The notes: generated from the sequence alone by a model not told the origin. Shown: positions 7,766 to 16,443, counted from the first letter of the stretch. The stretch: 39,522 nucleotides of DNA from an uncultured Schlesneria sp. (GCA_903858935.1 CAIOKO010000087.1:1-39522), one strand, 5' to 3'. Numbers and translations: made by a program.

Positions 7766-9561
7766 CACCGAAACGGCCCCTTCAATTTCTGATTTGGCTA
7801 TTTGTGCTCAGACTGGTTGCCACGTCAACAGCCTTCGCTGAAGAAATCCTCGCCACTCAATTTCGGCGCCCGGTGGCGCTTGTCGTCTCGCAGGACGGGA
7901 ACCGGATTGCGATCGCGAATCAACGTAGCGGCACAGTTTCCCTCGTCGATCTGCACGAAAAGAAAGTCGTCCTGGAAACAGCGATCGGAAAACGACTGTC
8001 CGATCTGATCGTGACTCGCGACACGCGGCAACTTCTGGTGACCGATGAAGAGACGCATCAGTTGATCGCCGTCTCATTCTCGCCCACAGGTTACAAGGTC
8101 GAAAAGCGTCTTACAGTCAGTCCTTATCCCGTAAGTATTAAGCTCAGCGAAGAGGGAACATACGCATTTGTCGCTTCGCTCTGGTCCAGAACAATCACGA
8201 TTGTGAACTTGAATGCCTGGCTCGACGAGGGTGAAACACCGCTCCCTGCGGTTGAACGACAGATCCGCTTGCCTTTCGCGCCACGAGAGATGCTGGTTCT
8301 GAATGCGGGTGATCAACAAGCAAAGATTCCGTCGTTGGACGACGCGCGATTAAAGCTGCTCGTTGCTGATGCCTTTGGGTCCCGACTGGCGGTGATTGAC
8401 CCGGAATCGGGACAAATCGATTCCGTCCGCGAGATCCCGGCACACGCCATTCGCGGCCTGCGTCTGCATCCAACAAAATCGCACCTGGTGATCTCGCACC
8501 AGGTGCTGAGCCGACTGGCTCAGTCGACGTTTGATGACGTTCACTGGGGGAGCTTGATGACTAATGTCCTGCGAACCGTGGAATTGTCAGACGTACTTGA
8601 TCCCAAAGCCGATCTCTTGAAACACAGCGTTCTGCAATATCTGGGTGGTCCCGATCGCGGGGCTGGCGATCCCGCAGGATTTGTCATGATCTCCAATGGG
8701 CTGACGGGACTCGCACTCAGCGGAACCGACGAATTGATGTTGCTTGACGAGAACAACGTCTACGGTGGCAGAGTCAACACGGAGAGCTATCCGACTTCAG
8801 TCGCCACCGGGCCGGATGGCAAGCATGCATACGTGTTGAATACTCTCAGCGGTTCCGTCTCCATCATTCAACTTGCGGGACCGATTCTTGTGGGGACCAT
8901 CACGCTCGGTCTGCAGCCTGATCTGACCCCCGCCGATCGCGGCGAACGGCTGTTTCACAATGCGAAACTGTCGCACGATGGCTGGTTCAGTTGTTCCAGT
9001 TGCCATGTGCAAGGTCACACTAACGGATTACTGAACGACAACATGACCGACGGAACATTCGGAACCGCAAAACGAGTGCTGACGCTTCGCGGGGTTGCCG
9101 AAACCGCTCCCTATTCCTGGACGGGACGGTTCAAAACGTTAAGCGATCAGATCGCACACTCCGTCAAATCAACGATGCAGGGTAATCCGCTCACCGACGA
9201 AGAAACGAGCGACCTGGAAGCCTATATGAAATCACTGCCGCCACCCCCTGCCCTGGGGAGCGACGACAAACTCGCTGTCGCTCGCGGTGCGGCCATCTTT
9301 GAAGCTCAGAATTGTCGCAACTGCCATACTCAACCAGTTTTCACCACCGCCAAGATCGTGGACGTCGGGCTAAAAGATGAACAGGGCGCGTCCAAGTTCA
9401 ACCCCCCGTCACTTCGAGGAGTCAGCCAGAGCGCTCCGTACTTTCATGATGGTCGGGCAAAAAGTCTGGAATCCCTCTTCACACAGTTCCGTCACCAGCT
9501 CAACGGCAAACTTTCCAGCGAAGAGATTGCCGATCTGATCGCTTTTTTGAACAGCCTTTGA
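7762..9561 (+). CDS. YVTN beta-propeller / di-haem cytochrome c peroxidase-like protein
   Basis: This 599-residue protein has a signal peptide (LIWLFVLRLVATSTAFA). Residues ~30-375 form a YVTN/lactonase-like propeller (FRRPVALVVSQDGNRIAIAN, VSPYPVSIKLSEEGTYAFVA, YPTSVATGPDGKHAYVLN). The C-terminal ~200 residues carry two c-type haem motifs, CSSCH and CRNCH, each followed by a MauG/CcpA-like segment (LRGVAETAPYSWTGRF and LRGVSQSAPYFHDGRA). Substrate and electron partner are unknown. It should be periplasmic, with haem attached after export. It overlaps the S41-like gene by four bases, which implies coupled synthesis and perhaps a complex. Domain assignment is firm; enzymatic role is not. Confidence 0.9.
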   Translation: MTPKRPLQFLIWLFVLRLVATSTAFAEEILATQFRRPVALVVSQDGNRIAIANQRSGTVSLVDLHEKKVVLETAIGKRLSDLIVTRDTRQLLVTDEETHQLIAVSFSPTGYKVEKRLTVSPYPVSIKLSEEGTYAFVASLWSRTITIVNLNAWLDEGETPLPAVERQIRLPFAPREMLVLNAGDQQAKIPSLDDARLKLLVADAFGSRLAVIDPESGQIDSVREIPAHAIRGLRLHPTKSHLVISHQVLSRLAQSTFDDVHWGSLMTNVLRTVELSDVLDPKADLLKHSVLQYLGGPDRGAGDPAGFVMISNGLTGLALSGTDELMLLDENNVYGGRVNTESYPTSVATGPDGKHAYVLNTLSGSVSIIQLAGPILVGTITLGLQPDLTPADRGERLFHNAKLSHDGWFSCSSCHVQGHTNGLLNDNMTDGTFGTAKRVLTLRGVAETAPYSWTGRFKTLSDQIAHSVKSTMQGNPLTDEETSDLEAYMKSLPPPPALGSDDKLAVARGAAIFEAQNCRNCHTQPVFTTAKIVDVGLKDEQGASKFNPPSLRGVSQSAPYFHDGRAKSLESLFTQFRHQLNGKLSSEEIADLIAFLNSL

Positions 9562-9887
9562 TCAAACGTCGGACACACCACACGCTCTCGTTATCATTTC
9601 ACGGAATGAATGCAGCAGCGCGGGCAATACCCGTAACGCAATGGGAGTGCGAGGCTCCTGCCTCGCCCCCGTGGACTTTCTTCGCGGTACACGAAGAAGC
9701 CACCCGTTAGTAGTGCGAAGATTTACATCGTCGACGTCACATCGCCTGCTGCGATTCTGATAGCCTATTATCTGGTATCTTGGGCTGACCTGTATTTGCA
9801 GTGACAATAGCAATCACGATGGAATCGACGACAATCGCAATCTGTTGGATGAAGACTCTTTAAAACCTGACATGCAAGATTCGAATA
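9562..9887. other. Intergenic stretch with a cluster of three hairpins
   Basis: No gene is seen here. The left half holds three small inverted repeats in a row: CGGG/CCCG (9621-9633), GCGAGG/CCTCGC (9649-9666) and a longer one at 9671-9703 (GTGG..TTCTTCG, loop, CGAAGAA..CCAC). None has a T-run. The cluster is just downstream of the cytochrome gene and resembles a REP-type dispersed repeat or processing site. The last ~180 bp before the WD40 gene presumably hold its promoter; no clear site is seen. Confidence 0.5.
9671..9703. repeat. Stem-loop, 7+4 bp
   Basis: TTCTTCG (9678-9684) pairs perfectly with CGAAGAA (9692-9698) around a 7-base loop. GTGG (9671-9674) and CCAC (9700-9703) extend the stem after a small internal bulge. 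There is no poly-T tail. Confidence 0.6.
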
Positions 9888-12539
9888 ATGTATAAAAAAA
9901 ACAATCGCCCGCTTTTGATGGCAATGGCCGCAATGACACTCAGCGGATGTGGTGTCAAAGTCGATGTCAACATGCCGACTCCACCGAGCGTTCAAGTTGC
10001 GGTGGGTTCCACAGAAAAAGATACGCCACCCCAAAAAGCGGCAGCTGAAGAAGGGGATTTAAAGCCGGAGCCTCCAAAGCGCGAGAACTCTGCTCCTGTA
10101 ACCGGACAGCCAGGTCGCACCGTGAACCCGCCAGATGTCTCGGCACCTGAATCACGGAAAAAACCAAGCGCCGAACAGATCGCAAAATGGGGAATTCTCA
10201 CCTATGAACCTCTGCGGCTGATCGTTTGTAACGATGGCTTTGCAGATCCTGCCGTACAAAGTCTGGCGATCAGCCCAGATGGAAAGTGGTATGTCCTGGG
10301 AGGGACCAAGCTCACGCTATGGAACACGAAAGATGCAGAGTCAAGTGCTGATTTGCTTGCAAAATATCAACAGGACGAAGTCAAACGCCCCATTCGCTCA
10401 GTCGCATTCTCACCCGATGGTCAATGGATTGCGAGTGGTGACCAGGAGGGACACTTGCGCATCTGGGCAATTGACGATCAACGTGAAATAATCGCAACCA
10501 AAGCCCACTCGGGTCATCTGACTCAAGTTGCGTTTTCTCCCAATTCGCTCCTGCTGGCCACGACAAGTTATTCCGGCGACGTTCACGTATGGAAATTGCC
10601 AGAAGGGAAAAAACTCAAAAGCCTGAAAATGGACGCACAAGAGATTTCTCGAATCGTCTTTCTTACTGACAGCCTATTAGCCTCGGCCGGAAGTGAGGCC
10701 GGTATCTGGAATATCGAAACCGGCAAAAAAGAAACGCCGTTAACGACGAAATACTTAAGGGGACCTGCTTTAGGTTTATCGCGAGATCACAGCACTCTCG
10801 CATTCAATGATCCAGACTCGAATGTCCAACTGTGGGATGTGCAGAACTCCCGATTAACGGGATCGACCTTGCGCGGTGCCAGCGCGACGCTTATTGCTTT
10901 TTCGCAAGACAGAAAATGGATTGCGACTTACGCGTCGGATTACCTCATTCGAATCTGGGATGCCGCGACGGGCCATGTTGTTCAGGTAATCGATTCAGAT
11001 GGTGGCCGAACTTCTGATATGGAGTGGCTTCCCGACAGCAACGTATTGATCATCGCCTCCGAACAAGGACGTGTTCGCATCTGGGGTACCGCTGATGCGT
11101 CAAAGTCCCTGGGAGTACCTGCGATACAAATGCCGACCCTGGAATCAATATCCAAGACCCCTCAAAGATCCCTGTCTTCTGCTCAATTTCAGCGCGTGAT
11201 TGATCTTCGGTCGTTTCCGCGTCTGCCAGGTGCCGTGTTGCAGTGGAGTAATTACGGGATGTGTGCCTATGCTGTTAACGCATCACAGAAGGAAGCAGAG
11301 CTTTTTTATCGTTACGTTCTGGAGAACTCGGGCTGGACGGAAGTCGCACCGCAGACCGCGCAGCCGGGGTTGATTTTTCGTAAGGATGATTGCGAATTAA
11401 ATGTTTCGTTCGCTCCAGCGACTCCGGGGCCGTCCGGCCCTGAAGCAGACCAACTACAGGTCAGCCTTCACTTCGCAGGCAACTATGATGTGAGATGGCT
11501 TCCCAAGTTCTCGGAAACTGACTCAAAAACTGCGTGGAACTCGTTTTCATTGGTTTCTTATCGTACTCAAGCCGACATTACCGATGTTGAAGTTGCCTTA
11601 CTGAAACAATTTCATGACGCCGGTTGGACGGCCTATTCCCGGCTCGCATCTTCGAGTAGCGATGACCCGAAATCTCGGATGTTTTCAATGCTGCAAGGGG
11701 GAAGCGAGTTGATCGTTTCCATCGGCCACCCTGCTGATTCGACCAGGGAACTGTTTGTCCAAACGAGCGTGAGCGTGTCGAATAACTCATTGCCAATCCC
11801 TCCCGACGCTGGGTGGATTGAATTTGACTCATCATCCAATTTGCAACTCGTCGCCAACACTAAGATGGACCTGCAGGAAACAACGAATTTCTTTGACTTA
11901 CAAATGGAAGCAGAAGGCTGGTTGCCACGGGAAACGGGAAGGAACTTTAAGGAAGATCGAGCATGGCTGACATATATCCGCGGACAGCAGGATGTCGTTC
12001 TTCGTCTGACGACGTTGCCCAGCGGCAGAACGAGAATTGTTGTTGGAGATGCTGCGAGGTCGTCCTGGCAGCTTCAGAAACCTGACGAATCGAGTGAAAA
12101 AGCGGATTCGTCATCGATCGAAGCAGCCGATTTGAAATTGCCAAAGGGTGCGACGGCAATTTCGTTCAATGTCGATCAGAAGAACATTAAGTATGAAGTC
12201 GCCGACGCGACACCAACCATGCTGGGTGAGCAATTTATCACTCAGATGGAATCCCTGAAATGGAAACTCGAAAGCGCCGGTGTTAGAAGCGATGAATACG
12301 TCTTCATCACATTTTCGAAAGCGAAAGCCGAGATCCAATTACGTGCTCGCGCCGATGGCAAAAAATCGACCGCGATGATCAGCGGTGACGGACTACTTTG
12401 GACAAAACCTTTGCCGACACCACCCGTACGGACCTCATATGAAACCTGGCTACGACGAAACCACAAAGAGGCTAGCCTTGAACACCTTGATGAGTTTTCC
12501 AGGGAAATGCACAAACTCCCCATCGGGACCACACCGTAA
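9888..12539 (+). CDS. WD40-repeat lipoprotein with four repeated C-terminal modules
   Basis: This 883-residue protein has a lipoprotein signal (MTLSGCG, lipidated Cys21) and a Pro-rich linker. Residues ~115-410 are a WD40 propeller; typical blades are VRSVAFSPDGQWIASGDQEGHLRIW and LTQVAFSPNSLLLATTSYSGDVHVW in character. Residues ~435-880 contain four diverged copies of a ~110-residue module. Each has a beta segment, a helix ending in a Gly/Lys-Trp pair (LENSGWTE, FHDAGWTA, MEAEGWLP, MESLKWKL), then a strand with charged residues. I know no function for the module. The protein is probably anchored in the envelope and binds partners through the propeller. It has its own promoter space upstream and no co-directional partner downstream. 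Confidence 0.85.
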   Translation: MYKKNNRPLLMAMAAMTLSGCGVKVDVNMPTPPSVQVAVGSTEKDTPPQKAAAEEGDLKPEPPKRENSAPVTGQPGRTVNPPDVSAPESRKKPSAEQIAKWGILTYEPLRLIVCNDGFADPAVQSLAISPDGKWYVLGGTKLTLWNTKDAESSADLLAKYQQDEVKRPIRSVAFSPDGQWIASGDQEGHLRIWAIDDQREIIATKAHSGHLTQVAFSPNSLLLATTSYSGDVHVWKLPEGKKLKSLKMDAQEISRIVFLTDSLLASAGSEAGIWNIETGKKETPLTTKYLRGPALGLSRDHSTLAFNDPDSNVQLWDVQNSRLTGSTLRGASATLIAFSQDRKWIATYASDYLIRIWDAATGHVVQVIDSDGGRTSDMEWLPDSNVLIIASEQGRVRIWGTADASKSLGVPAIQMPTLESISKTPQRSLSSAQFQRVIDLRSFPRLPGAVLQWSNYGMCAYAVNASQKEAELFYRYVLENSGWTEVAPQTAQPGLIFRKDDCELNVSFAPATPGPSGPEADQLQVSLHFAGNYDVRWLPKFSETDSKTAWNSFSLVSYRTQADITDVEVALLKQFHDAGWTAYSRLASSSSDDPKSRMFSMLQGGSELIVSIGHPADSTRELFVQTSVSVSNNSLPIPPDAGWIEFDSSSNLQLVANTKMDLQETTNFFDLQMEAEGWLPRETGRNFKEDRAWLTYIRGQQDVVLRLTTLPSGRTRIVVGDAARSSWQLQKPDESSEKADSSSIEAADLKLPKGATAISFNVDQKNIKYEVADATPTMLGEQFITQMESLKWKLESAGVRSDEYVFITFSKAKAEIQLRARADGKKSTAMISGDGLLWTKPLPTPPVRTSYETWLRRNHKEASLEHLDEFSREMHKLPIGTTP

Positions 12540-12621
12540 CATTTTTTAATAAAACACACCCCACCGCCCCTGCGTTGGTGATTAACGGGCCTTTGCCCTG
12601 GTGGTATGCATGATGCTGTAT

Positions 12622-12695
12622 GCCGGTCAAGATGTGCTCCTGCTGGCGCACAGGCCCGATTCGACCGCCGCAAGGGTGATGGGGTTTCGCCCGAT
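12622..12695 (+). repeat. Dispersed repeat family 2, copy 1
   Basis: Positions 12642-12695 align with 24568-24622 at about 41 of 55 positions by eye, most differences being transitions. Shared blocks are GCTGG-GC, AGGCCC, ACCGCCGCA-GGG and GTTTCG. Weaker similarity extends left to about 12622. Both copies lie between convergent genes and encode nothing recognisable. Confidence 0.6.
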
Positions 12696-12795
12696 TTTCC
12701 GATCGACTTATTCACTGCATTGTCATTCGGTGCCACAATAACAGGTTACCGTTTAGTTCTGATGAGTTCGGCGATTTCGTCACAAAGCTGCGCTG

Positions 12796-14658
12796 CTACT
12801 TTGACGACTTAAGCGATTCTAAGAGGACGGGCACAATCGCATCAGCCAGCTTTCGTTGGCCCTCGGAATTCGGGTGGCAAAGGTCTGTCGTCCATCCGCC
12901 GATATCGGTTCCATTTGCTTCTGCGTCGGACCAGATCTGAAAATGATCCACCAATGGGACTTTTTCCTTAACGGAAACTTCGCGGCAGGCAGATAGATAG
13001 ATGGACAACACACCATTCGGATCTTCACCGACACCGTTCTTGGCGGATTTCCCCCAACGCGGCGGTGTCATCAAAATTGGAATCGCCCCCGCCATGCGTA
13101 ATTTCTTGACGATTTGTGTCAAGTTGTTTCGATATTGTTCTATTGTCAGTCGCGGTGCGATTGCTTCCTTATCGTGATAGCTGTCATTCGTACCGTACAT
13201 GATTGTCACAATTGTCGGCAGATGTGACTCGACATCTCGTTCGAGTCTCATCAGGGCTTGATTGGTTTTCTCTCCTCCAATCCCAACGTTGATGGTCTCT
13301 GCATTAATCCCGCGCGCCCTTAAGTCTGCCCCCAACATCCAGGCAAACGTCTCCATCGGTCCGACGCCGGGTCTGACAGCCTTTGTGATCGAATCTCCCA
13401 AGGTGACAATTTTTACGGAAGGCCCACCGACGGTCATCAATGAGTTCACCTTTGACCATTTGACCCTGCCAACCCACGTCGTACCATCCGCTCCGCGCGG
13501 ATGTTTCTGACCGTTGACGATGAACTCGGAATCGGTAACCCACGATTCGTCCGGTGTTATATTCGAGGCCCCGAAGTTACCCAGCATCACCCCTCGTTCA
13601 GGCAACAGGATTTTTTCGGTTTGTCGCATGACTCGAAGTTTGTCGGTATCGACTTGAGCCAGAAAAATTGGTGCACGATTGCGGGCGATGTGATCGTTGT
13701 TCGCTCCCCGGCGGGTATAGCTCAGGAACAATCCGTCACTATGGACCAGCCAGTGGGCTTGAGTGTTGTAGCTGCCAAGTTCGGAACCGTCGTCGAACAA
13801 CCATGGTGTGGCGGCCGCGTAATTCAGGCCGTCTTCACTCACTGCAACATACGCTCGTGCATCATTTCGAAGAGTCAAATAATATTTGCTGCGAGAGTAA
13901 GCCAATGACGGTTCATAAAGGCCTCGTCCACCAGCGATTGTCATTTCATTGCCATGTCGAACGTACTTCAACTTGTCACCATCGAAGGCGAGTTGCAGAA
14001 TGGTCGTCTGGTATTCCCGTTCACCTGGAACGGTGACGTAGACCGGCACAAGCAGTGTACCATCCTCCTTGATCACCGATTGCACGCATCCAGGGGCCAA
14101 TGTGCGAAATTTTCCGCGTTGTTCGGGTGTGAGTTCGAGATTTCGCCAGACAGTCCATTTATTGATCCCGGGGTCGTAGACCGTGTATGCGAAGTCATAT
14201 GAGCCTGGTTTATCGAGCAGCGCCACTCCTTTTTCGTTGTAGCGAACTTGAATTCCCCATGCGATCAGCTTTCCCGTCCTGGCATGCCATTGCGGTGTGA
14301 CATCCGCCACGGCAATCACGACGTTCTCATTCCCCACTTCCTTTCGCCAGGCGAGTTCCGCAATCTCTAACGGTCCGTTCCACGACTTCCCAAGGTCATC
14401 GGACCTCATCATCCACAATCCAGAATAGTAATCATCAGCGATGAGATGCTTTTGAATCGTCATTATGACTGCCGGTTGACCCTCTTTTCCCAGCCCGGGA
14501 ATCGCCGTTGCTCTCGGATGGAACCAGCAGAATTTCGGATTCAGTTCCTGCAAAGCAACGGTCGGTTGGACCTCAAAGTTAACTTGTTGCGCGTTGGATT
14601 CTGGCAATAAAGAAAACAGCACAATCAAGCAAAGGAAGATTTTGAGCAGTGAGTGCAT
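12796..14658 (-). CDS. Sialidase-like (BNR) / SGNH hydrolase two-domain secreted protein
   Basis: ATG 14658 is chosen: GGAAAG lies 8 bases upstream and the signal peptide then begins directly (MHSLLKIFLCLIVLFSLLPESNAQ). The frame is open to 14700 without a ribosome-binding site. Residues ~25-410 form a sialidase-type beta-propeller with an Asp-box (SDDLGKSW). Residues ~415-620 are a GDSL/SGNH hydrolase: GDSIT (Ser near 423), a GGEKT glycine block, GTNDS, and the final Asp-x-x-His as DLCHPNS. The SGNH part should de-acylate a carbohydrate or ester, and the propeller may bind or cleave a sugar. Both parts would act on extracellular polysaccharide. All four SGNH blocks are present, so that half looks active. 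The 620-residue length fits a two-domain fusion. Confidence 0.85.
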   Translation of the reverse strand: MHSLLKIFLCLIVLFSLLPESNAQQVNFEVQPTVALQELNPKFCWFHPRATAIPGLGKEGQPAVIMTIQKHLIADDYYSGLWMMRSDDLGKSWNGPLEIAELAWRKEVGNENVVIAVADVTPQWHARTGKLIAWGIQVRYNEKGVALLDKPGSYDFAYTVYDPGINKWTVWRNLELTPEQRGKFRTLAPGCVQSVIKEDGTLLVPVYVTVPGEREYQTTILQLAFDGDKLKYVRHGNEMTIAGGRGLYEPSLAYSRSKYYLTLRNDARAYVAVSEDGLNYAAATPWLFDDGSELGSYNTQAHWLVHSDGLFLSYTRRGANNDHIARNRAPIFLAQVDTDKLRVMRQTEKILLPERGVMLGNFGASNITPDESWVTDSEFIVNGQKHPRGADGTTWVGRVKWSKVNSLMTVGGPSVKIVTLGDSITKAVRPGVGPMETFAWMLGADLRARGINAETINVGIGGEKTNQALMRLERDVESHLPTIVTIMYGTNDSYHDKEAIAPRLTIEQYRNNLTQIVKKLRMAGAIPILMTPPRWGKSAKNGVGEDPNGVLSIYLSACREVSVKEKVPLVDHFQIWSDAEANGTDIGGWTTDLCHPNSEGQRKLADAIVPVLLESLKSSK

Positions 14659-14781
14659 TCGGACGCTTTCCAATGGAATCGAAGTGTTTAACTGCTGCAT
14701 CGAATGACAAATGGGCTGACCTCACATCATAAAAGCAGGCTGCGATATGCGATTGAATCCCGAGGGCGTTGGGAACGACGA

Positions 14782-15990
14782 TCACTGCAAAAGTGTCAAA
14801 GGGTTTACGCGAGTCTTAAGCGGTAATTCAACAGGCCCACCGACGCGATGCGATTCAAATATCGCGACTATCATTTCGACGATCGCTCGGCTATCTTCCG
14901 CCGAACATTTGGGAATACGATCCTGTTTGATACATTCGAGTAGATCTGTGATCGCCGCAATGTGGCCACCTTCGTATGAACCATCGGCCCGAGTCTCTGG
15001 CTTGCCAACTCCCGCAGACGTGATCGGTTCCCATGACTTGCCGCTTCGGCCAAGAGACCAGCTTGAATCATGGAGAATATAACCTTTTGCGAGATAGCCA
15101 CTTTCCATCTCAATGATTCCTTTGGAACCAAAGACCTGAATTGCAAACCGGGAAGGATTACCTGCCATACCGCGACGGGATGCGAAGTGTCCGAATGCTC
15201 CGCCGGGAAAAGTGTAAGTTGCCTGGATGTTGTCGCCTGCTAAGGGACCGATTCCCTCTGCTCCCATGACGACATCCGCTTTCGTAATCTTGTGGCCTTG
15301 ATACGTCACAAGAGACGAACACGACGTCGGACTGCCGCCAGCGAGGGACCGCATCAGCCCAAACACGTGCGACCCAAGCACCCACAAGTCCTCACCGCCG
15401 CCACGTTGATCTTCCTTTCCGCGTGCTCGCAGTTCTAAGACGTCGCCGATCTCGCCCTTCTTAATTAACGACTGAACGACACCAAGCACCGGGGAATACT
15501 GGCTGATGTGAGCGATCGCCAGTTTAAGATTCTTTGCCTGCAATGCTTTGATTGCCGCTTCACACTCGGTAAGTGTCGGGCAAAAAGGTTTTTCCATATA
15601 GATGTGGCAACCCGCCTGGGCCGCGGCGAGAATCATGTCGCGATGCTGATCGATCCACCGCGGGCAAATTGCAACGACATCGAGCTGTTCCTTGGCAAGC
15701 ATCTCTCGATAGTCAGAGTATGTCCGCTGGGGATTGCTGCGTTTGCTGGCGGCTTCACGTCCGATGTCGTGCTCATCAGCCAGGGCGATGATTTCCACAT
15801 TGGGAATCTTAGTGAACGCAACATCAACACCATGACCATAATCCCCCTTACCTGTCGCACCAATGATCCCGACGCGAATACGTTTTTCTTCTGCCGCACG
15901 CGCCGGTCGACTCCACTGTGATGCCAACACGAAAGAAGCGGCAGCGGCAGAACCTCCCTGTAAAAACGTTCTACGAGATTGGAATTTCAT
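14782..15990 (-). CDS. Gfo/Idh/MocA-family oxidoreductase, Tat-exported
   Basis: This 402-residue protein starts at 15990, with AGAGGAG seven bases upstream. The twin-arginine signal is SRRTFLQGGSAAAASFVLA. The dinucleotide-binding segment is RVGIIGATGKGDYGHG, a variant of GxGxxG, and the family motif EKP is present in YMEKPFCPTL. The C-terminal half is the alpha/beta substrate domain (GDNIQATYTFPGGAFGHFASRRG). Members oxidise or reduce sugars or cyclitols with NAD(P). Export with bound cofactor through Tat is typical of the planctomycete expansions. It follows the Gly/Tyr-rich gene and precedes the sialidase/SGNH gene on the same strand, but with long gaps. Copy A of the 130-bp repeat lies 36-166 bp upstream of the start, so it could affect expression. 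Confidence 0.88.
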   Translation of the reverse strand: MKFQSRRTFLQGGSAAAASFVLASQWSRPARAAEEKRIRVGIIGATGKGDYGHGVDVAFTKIPNVEIIALADEHDIGREAASKRSNPQRTYSDYREMLAKEQLDVVAICPRWIDQHRDMILAAAQAGCHIYMEKPFCPTLTECEAAIKALQAKNLKLAIAHISQYSPVLGVVQSLIKKGEIGDVLELRARGKEDQRGGGEDLWVLGSHVFGLMRSLAGGSPTSCSSLVTYQGHKITKADVVMGAEGIGPLAGDNIQATYTFPGGAFGHFASRRGMAGNPSRFAIQVFGSKGIIEMESGYLAKGYILHDSSWSLGRSGKSWEPITSAGVGKPETRADGSYEGGHIAAITDLLECIKQDRIPKCSAEDSRAIVEMIVAIFESHRVGGPVELPLKTRVNPLTLLQ

Positions 15991-16025
15991 GAACGGTCTC
16001 CTCTAAAGAAAGTGTTTTGATCGGG

Positions 16026-16156
16026 TAACCGTTCACGGGCCGAGGAGTGACGCATTTTTGTGGTGTAAAATACAAAACTCATTTGCTATTCCTGATCTCA
16101 TTCATGGTTTGCCCATAAAAATGGGTACTTCCCCCTGCACTGCCCGTCACCGGTTA
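16026..16156. repeat. 130-bp MITE-like dispersed element, copy A
   Basis: The ends are inverted: TAACCGTTCACGGGC (16026-16040) against GCCCGTCACCGGTTA (16142-16156), 13 of 15 positions. The inside shares collinear blocks with copy B at nearly the same offsets: TGACGCATTTT at +22, ATTCATGGTTTGCC at +74 and CCCCCTGC at +105. An internal hairpin CCCAT-AAAA-ATGGG lies at 16112-16125. It encodes no protein. Confidence 0.65.
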
Positions 16157-16298
16157 AGTGAAATTGGTCATCAATCGACGTCGTTTCGAAGGCAAGACTT
16201 ATCAGCGATGGCATTTGTCAGCCTGATGATGTCCCAGATCGCACTTCTGAAACGCGGTTCTCAAAGCCTACGGCTTATTAATAACACATTCAATCAGT

Positions 16299-16346
16299 AA
16301 CGCGGCTTGAACTGGAATCGATCGATTCAGTGTTAACACTCGCGTT
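16299..16346. promoter_or_regulatory. Nested palindrome cluster
   Basis: A perfect 14-bp palindrome GAATCGATCGATTC (16315-16328) abuts a perfect 12-bp palindrome AGTGTTAACACT (16329-16340). Both lie inside an AACGCG (16299-16304) / CGCGTT (16341-16346) inverted pair. It lies 309-356 bp upstream of the Gfo/Idh/MocA start and ~100 bp past the end of the Gly/Tyr-rich gene. It may be a protein-binding site; no T-run suggests termination. Confidence 0.45.
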
Positions 16347-16443
16347 GAGATGTTGATCACAAATCTATTACGACGGGAAAACGACAGACCAGTAACCGGT
16401 GACATACCGCATCGCGTTTGATCGCGAAAACAATTGGAAAAGT

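Larger units (their letters stand above)
15991..16443. other. 453-bp intergenic region rich in repeats and palindromes
   Basis: I see no gene; open frames inside have no ribosome-binding site and no family. It holds copy A of the 130-bp inverted-end element (16026-16156), a nested palindrome cluster (16299-16346), an 11-base match to that element's right end (TAACCGGTGAC, 16393-16403) and a small hairpin (TCGCG/CGCGA, 16412-16427) just past the end of the Gly/Tyr-rich gene. Confidence 0.6.

Noticed and set aside
16058-16300. 80-codon open frame on plus strand in the repeat-rich intergenic region
   Set aside because: It begins inside copy A of the 130-bp element and has no protein-like composition or ribosome-binding site.
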